From assembly GCA_934474025.1 (NCBI GenBank), contig CAKSMF010000003.1, positions 62,001 through 126,000 on the forward strand: a stretch of 64,000 nucleotides of DNA, written 5' to 3'. The number at the start of each line of letters is the position of its first letter. Position 1 is the stretch's first letter. The notes beneath the pieces are model-generated. The model saw only the letters and a program-made list of their open reading frames with translations, was not told where the DNA came from and did no database searches. Positions 59,697-64,000 of this stretch are shown piece by piece. The position numbers and the translations under genes are program-made. Source of the DNA: an uncultured Ruminococcus sp. GTDB taxonomy: Bacteria; Bacillota; Clostridia; Oscillospirales; Ruminococcaceae.

Positions 59697-60878
59697 ATGA
59701 AAGAAATTATACTTGTAAAATATGGTGAAATGGTTCTTAAAGGTCTTAACAAGAAATCTTTTGAAGATATGCTCACTAAAAATATTAAACGTCGTCTTAA
59801 AAATTTAGGACAATTCAAAATAACTTCTGCTCAATCAACTACATATATAACTCCTGTTGATGAAGACATAGATTTAGATGAAGTTGTTGACCGTGTAAGA
59901 AAAATTTTCGGAATAGCATCACTTTGCCGTGCGTGCGTATGTGAAAAGGATTTCAGTGATATAACAGAAAAAAGTCTTGAATATCTTAATGAAGTTTTAA
60001 GCAATGCAAAGACTTTCAAAGTGAATGCAAAGCGTTCTGATAAGGCATTCCCTATGAAATCGCCTGAAATTTGTACCGAACTTGGCGGAATACTTCTTGA
60101 AAAGTTTCCTAATCTTACGGTTGATGTAAAAAATCCGGAAGTAACTGTTACTGTTGAAATACGTGATACAAATGCTTATGTTCATGCAGAAAACCTCAAG
60201 GGAGCAGGCGGTTTGCCAGTAGGAAGCAGTGGAAAAGCTATGTTATTGCTGTCCGGAGGAATTGACAGTCCGGTTGCTGGTTATATGATGGCAAAAAGAG
60301 GCGTTCATATCGCAGCTATACATTATATAAGTCCTCCGTATACTTCTGAAAGAGCAAGAATGAAAGTTGAACAGTTATGCGATAAAATGACTGCATACTG
60401 CGGAGGAATTGCATTTTATTGTGTACCGTTTACAGAATTGCAGGAGGCTATAAAAGATAACTGTCCTGAAGAATATTTCACAGTTATAATGCGTCGTCTT
60501 ATGATGGAAATTGCCCAGAGAATTGCCGTCAACGATAATTGTCTTGCACTTATTACCGGTGAAAGTGTAGGACAGGTTGCGAGTCAGACAATGTCTGCTA
60601 TTGCTTGTACTGATGCTGTTTGCAGAATGCCTGTATTCCGTCCGCTCGTTGGAATGGATAAAACTGAAATTATAGATATTGCCCGTAAGATAGATACTTT
60701 TGAAACTTCTATACTTCCGTATGAGGATTGTTGCACAGTATTTACACCACGTCACCCTAAAGTGCGTCCAAATCTTGCAGATATTGAAAAGGCTCAGAGT
60801 GCTTTTGACTTTGAACCGCTTATTCAGAAGGCTATTAAAAATACTGAAATGAAAACATTTACTTATCCGACAAATTAA
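59697..60878 (+). CDS. thiI: tRNA 4-thiouridine synthase ThiI
   Basis: 393-aa enzyme making 4-thiouridine at position 8 of tRNAs. A ferredoxin-like domain and THUMP domain (about 1-165) precede the ATP pyrophosphatase PP-loop SGGIDSPVAGYMMAKRG near residue 185. The YTSERARMKV segment and catalytic-type Cys in DCCTVFTPRHP follow. There is no C-terminal rhodanese domain, as in Bacillus and most Firmicutes. The AAAGGA site precedes the ATG. Co-transcribed with the desulfurase. Confidence 0.95.
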   Translation: MKEIILVKYGEMVLKGLNKKSFEDMLTKNIKRRLKNLGQFKITSAQSTTYITPVDEDIDLDEVVDRVRKIFGIASLCRACVCEKDFSDITEKSLEYLNEVLSNAKTFKVNAKRSDKAFPMKSPEICTELGGILLEKFPNLTVDVKNPEVTVTVEIRDTNAYVHAENLKGAGGLPVGSSGKAMLLLSGGIDSPVAGYMMAKRGVHIAAIHYISPPYTSERARMKVEQLCDKMTAYCGGIAFYCVPFTELQEAIKDNCPEEYFTVIMRRLMMEIAQRIAVNDNCLALITGESVGQVASQTMSAIACTDAVCRMPVFRPLVGMDKTEIIDIARKIDTFETSILPYEDCCTVFTPRHPKVRPNLADIEKAQSAFDFEPLIQKAIKNTEMKTFTYPTN

Positions 60879-61140
60879 AAAAGTCAATAAGTGCAGAATA
60901 TAAGTAATTTGAGAAAATCATTTATATTTCATATTAGTAATATTGTATGGATTTGAATAAGCAATTACCAGCCATGCATTAGAAAAACAAAGTGTTAAAT
61001 ACGTGAATATATTTTGTTGTAATGTGTGAAAAATGTGATAATAAACAACTTTATTTATTGATGTTTTGTTTGAAATGCACAAAAAATCGAAGCTTAATTA
61101 TTGCTGAATGGTTATTGTAATGAATGTTTTACTTTTAATC
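60879..61140. other. Non-coding AT-rich gap, nothing recognised
   Basis: About 260 bp with no gene, no clear terminator and no repeat that I could detect. The end of the thiI transcript is therefore not defined. Confidence 0.6.
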
Positions 61141-61170
61141 TTGACAAAATAACCTTATTTGCAGTAAAAT
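61141..61170 (+). promoter_or_regulatory. Sigma-A promoter of the sortase genes
   Basis: TTGACA (61141-61146), 18-bp spacer, TAAAAT (61165-61170). Confidence 0.7.
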
Positions 61171-61219
61171 ATATATAACAAAGAATAAAATGTCTTACCC
61201 GTGGAGGAGATTCGGTCTG

Positions 61220-63001
61220 ATGAAAGATAATTTGAATGATGTTATTCCTGACGGCATTCAGGATAAAAATAATACACTTAATGAAATTCTTAATTCGGTA
61301 GACAGCAGGCTGAAACCGAATAACAATATTTCTGATTGGGAAGACGAAATTAATTCCGTTCTTGAAAAGCATTCCCACCAGTCAGAAATTGATGAGATTC
61401 TCAATGAGTTTTCGCCGAAAAAGGAAGAAACAATTATTCCGGAACTTACTGAACCTGATTCAACAGAAAACGATGTTCAGGAACTTGTTGAACAGATTAC
61501 AGTAGGAAAAAAAGTCAGCGAACTCAGTTCACAGAAGAAATTGCTTGCAGAAGAACCAAAGGAAATTCCAGAACAAGCCAAAACAGTTGCCGATATTATA
61601 AAAGAAGATATTCCGCAAAAATCACTGGTTAAAAATAATATTCCGGAAGAGCCGGTCAAAACGGATAACAGTGAATTGCCAACTGCTAAAATTGCACTTG
61701 ATGAAATAAAATCAAAAACAATTGTATATAATTTACCATCTAAAAAAACTCCGGCAAGTGTGACTAAAATGGCAGTAAGAAACGCTCCTGTAGCAGAAGT
61801 CAGAAAGCCTGTCAAAAAAATAGTCAGGGTTGACCACAATAAACCTGCAACGCATTCCGGAAATTCTGTAAATCGTGCAAATAATGCATATTCTGGAAAT
61901 AATACACGTTCAGCATATTCTGCACCAAACGAAAATGTCAGAAAACCTGTACCACAAAAAAAATCTGCCAATGTAAATGCTGAAAAGAAACCTGTAAAAA
62001 AGAAAAAGTCCTTTAAACAGAAATTTATTGACTTTTTCCCACAAAAACAAGACCCACCGCTTGAAAAAGTTCGTAAAGTAGTGTTTATGTGTTCGATATG
62101 TGCAATCGTAGTATGCGGTTATATGGTAGGAGATTATTACATAGACTTAGGAAAAAGTAAAAATCTTCATGAAGAAATAGCTGAAATATATGAGCCATAT
62201 CTTCCGGAAACTGTTACTAATGTTGCAACAATTTATGAACCGGATTACGAACGCACTTACACATTGCTTGACGGTGCTAAAAAGCTTCTTGATATGAACC
62301 CTGATGTAGTTGGTTATATAACTATTCCAGGAACTCCGGTAGCCAATCCCGTTATGCAGGCTAAAGACAACAGCAAATATCTTGACCAGAACATTAATGG
62401 AGACAGTTCACGTGCAGGTGAATTGTTTCTTGATTATAGAAATAACTTCGATAGGGTAGTTGACAATAAATTAAGTGTGCCTAATTCCGATAACCTTGTT
62501 ATTTACGGTCATAATATGGCTAATGATACAATGTTCGGCAGTCTTAAATATTATCAGCGAAACTATAATTATTACAATGAAAATCCTGTTATATACCTCA
62601 ATTCTAATTATGAGTGCTACACTTATAAGATTTTTTCATATTTTATTCTTGATGCTCTCGATGAATCAGAAACTGCTTATGATTGCTGGAATAAGTTTGA
62701 TTTTGATAGTGAAGAGGATTTTTACAATTTTGTCAATGAAGCAAAGAAAAGAAGTTTGGGACTTAATGATGTTGATGTCAAGTATGGTGACAAGCTGGTG
62801 ACTCTTTCCACTTGTAACACTATTCTTGGCGACAGGGGCAGGCTGATTGTTATGGGCAGGCTTTTAAGAGATGGTGAAGACGTTAAACAGGGTACTGAAA
62901 GCAATGTCCAAAATGCTAATGTAAAGTGGCCGTCAATATATTATCAGCAGAAACCTAATGAAAAATATAATCCCGATGCTGAATTTGTTCCGTATGGCTG
63001 A
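61220..63001 (+). CDS. Class B sortase with long N-terminal cytoplasmic region
   Basis: 593-aa protein, about twice the length of ordinary sortase B. Residues 1-285 are polar, probably disordered, with acidic (1-150) and then Lys/Pro/Asn-rich parts ending in a very basic patch (KKPVKKKKSFKQ). One span lies at about 288-312. The sortase domain (about 370-570) has the His in IYGHNMANDTMFG, the active Cys in TLSTCNT and the Arg in RGRLIVMGR. Sortase B enzymes join surface proteins to peptidoglycan. ATG 61220 follows GGAGGAGA; an ATG at 61190 lacks a site. Followed 15 bp later by a second sortase gene. Confidence 0.92.
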   Translation: MKDNLNDVIPDGIQDKNNTLNEILNSVDSRLKPNNNISDWEDEINSVLEKHSHQSEIDEILNEFSPKKEETIIPELTEPDSTENDVQELVEQITVGKKVSELSSQKKLLAEEPKEIPEQAKTVADIIKEDIPQKSLVKNNIPEEPVKTDNSELPTAKIALDEIKSKTIVYNLPSKKTPASVTKMAVRNAPVAEVRKPVKKIVRVDHNKPATHSGNSVNRANNAYSGNNTRSAYSAPNENVRKPVPQKKSANVNAEKKPVKKKKSFKQKFIDFFPQKQDPPLEKVRKVVFMCSICAIVVCGYMVGDYYIDLGKSKNLHEEIAEIYEPYLPETVTNVATIYEPDYERTYTLLDGAKKLLDMNPDVVGYITIPGTPVANPVMQAKDNSKYLDQNINGDSSRAGELFLDYRNNFDRVVDNKLSVPNSDNLVIYGHNMANDTMFGSLKYYQRNYNYYNENPVIYLNSNYECYTYKIFSYFILDALDESETAYDCWNKFDFDSEEDFYNFVNEAKKRSLGLNDVDVKYGDKLVTLSTCNTILGDRGRLIVMGRLLRDGEDVKQGTESNVQNANVKWPSIYYQQKPNEKYNPDAEFVPYG

Positions 63002-63016
63002 TAGGAGGAATAGCCT

Positions 63017-64000
63017 ATGAATTCAACTAAGATTATTTCGATATTTTCAGCGTGTGTTGCTGTAGTTTCGATATCTGCTTCTGTTCTCATGATGAGACAG
63101 AAAGATGATGATATACATATACCAACTCATGCCATTAATCAGGAAAATTCACAAGCTGAACAGGAAAAAGAAAAAAATCCTGAAATTGTCGCTTATGCTT
63201 ATGATGAACCGGAAACTGATGAAGAATCTGAAATTGAAGAAGAATCACAATCCGAACCAGTAACAATGGATTTGCCGGTATATGACTATGTGCCTTCAAA
63301 TTCCGGAATGACTGATTATGCAAAAATGCTTATGAGTCAGAATAATGATTCTGTAGGTTGGCTGAAAATAAATAATACTCAGATTGACTATCCTGTTCTT
63401 ATTGACCCCGGCAATATTACTCCTAATACAGGATATGGCGATGCATATGTTGAATACAATGAATATTATCTGAAACATAATTTCAATAGACAGTGGACTT
63501 TTGACGGTAATATATTTATGGATTGCCGTGATAATTTCGGTAGTGACGAGGATAAACAGTCAGAAAACATAGTTATTTATGGTCATAATATGCTTAATGG
63601 TTCGCAGTTCGGTAATCTGGGACTTTACAGGCAGGACGGTTATTATTGGACAAATCCGTTTGTATATTTAAGTTCAAACTACAAAGACTATGAATATGTT
63701 ATTGTTTCATATTGCATAACAAGCGGTAATGCTGATACGGATTTTCGCTATTGGGATATGGAAGAACTTGATACAAAAGAAGATTTTGATTATTATGTTA
63801 ACAGAATAAAACGTGACCAGTTCCATGAAACCGGAATAGATATTAAATATGGTGACAAACTGCTTACATTGTCCACCTGTTATTCAGATGAGGATAATTC
63901 AAGATTTATTGTGCTTGCAAGAAGACTCAGAGATGGTGAGGTTGCGGGGGATATGTCCACTATTCAGAAAACTACTCCGCTTATACAGAGCAATCGCAAA
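63017..64000 (+). CDS. Second class B sortase (3' end outside window)
   Basis: Open frame of 328 codons running off the window, so the end is unknown. A signal-anchor (about 5-25) is followed by an acidic linker (30-85) rich in Glu and Asp. The sortase domain has VGWLKINNTQIDYPV, the His in IYGHNMLNGSQFG, the Cys in TLSTCYS and Arg in NSRFIVLARR, so the catalytic triad is complete. Ribosome site AGGAGG 8 nt before the ATG. Same orientation and close spacing to the first sortase imply one operon; the two may have different substrates. Confidence 0.92.
   Translation, partial: MNSTKIISIFSACVAVVSISASVLMMRQKDDDIHIPTHAINQENSQAEQEKEKNPEIVAYAYDEPETDEESEIEEESQSEPVTMDLPVYDYVPSNSGMTDYAKMLMSQNNDSVGWLKINNTQIDYPVLIDPGNITPNTGYGDAYVEYNEYYLKHNFNRQWTFDGNIFMDCRDNFGSDEDKQSENIVIYGHNMLNGSQFGNLGLYRQDGYYWTNPFVYLSSNYKDYEYVIVSYCITSGNADTDFRYWDMEELDTKEDFDYYVNRIKRDQFHETGIDIKYGDKLLTLSTCYSDEDNSRFIVLARRLRDGEVAGDMSTIQKTTPLIQSNRK

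Noticed and set aside
60879..61140. Possible small RNA in the gap after thiI
   Set aside because: No promoter-terminator pair or stable stem could be found inside the gap.

Overview
The window is AT-rich DNA (about one third G+C by eye, not computed) from a Gram-positive, anaerobic, fibre-degrading Firmicute, most likely a Ruminococcus or close relative. The reasons are: five secreted proteins with dockerin modules, a monomeric [FeFe]-hydrogenase, a pyruvate formate-lyase activase, a SCIFF peptide with its radical SAM maturase, class B sortases, and several sporulation-family membrane proteins. Promoters are near-consensus sigma-A type (TTGACA, 17 bp, TATAAT). No rRNA, tRNA, CRISPR array, phage or insertion sequence was recognised.

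Layout. 1-5742: two cellulosomal GH9 genes (one fused through an internal dockerin to a GH16 lichenase) and a convergent dockerin-bearing metalloprotease-like gene. 6003-8201: a small-molecule-kinase-like gene coupled to a ferredoxin-domain [FeFe]-hydrogenase. 8376-11435: a dockerin-bearing PL11 rhamnogalacturonan lyase. 11536-13193: a DUF3737 beta-helix gene overlapping a SPOUT RNA methyltransferase. 13196-15720: yqfD, yqfC and a ylbJ-like gene. 16162-18090: an ABC-F ATPase. 18236-21492: SCIFF precursor, a membrane TIR-domain protein, SCIFF maturase. 21510-21858: remnants of a tandem duplication joining pieces of the maturase and rpoC. 21866-29577: rpoC and rpoB on the minus strand, with a structured rpoB leader. 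29936-36254: an MBL lipoprotein, a repeat-containing membrane protein, a dockerin transglutaminase, purA, a zinc-ribbon membrane protein and an M23 (SpoIIQ-like) protein. 36324-40866: pflA-cca, an AEC transporter and a ROK-type regulator. 40960-42940: a small membrane protein, an M50 intramembrane protease and a GHL10 lipoprotein. 42987-49509: a membrane protein with repeats, VanZ-like, then mreB-mreC-mreD-PBP2. 49714-54900: murC-lexA-zapA-U32-dut-DUF4321. 55034-60878: spoVG, a Nudix hydrolase, YfhO, cysteine desulfurase and thiI. 61220-64000: two class B sortases, the second cut by the window end.

How they fit together. The dockerin proteins (cellulase, lichenase, pectin lyase, protease-like and transglutaminase-like) would plug into a cell-surface cellulosome whose scaffoldins are not in this window. 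The sortases are candidates for anchoring surface proteins. The hydrogenase and PFL activase fit mixed-acid/hydrogen fermentation of the released sugars. Mre/PBP2, MurC, ZapA, LexA, RNA polymerase, PurA, CCA-transferase and ThiI are housekeeping.

The most unusual parts are: the TIR-domain gene between SCIFF and its maturase; the diverged tandem duplication next to rpoC, whose two terminators show a compensatory base-pair change; the face-to-face promoters and hairpins in the rpoB leader; three dockerin sequence classes in one window; and a 26-residue repeat membrane protein of unknown function.
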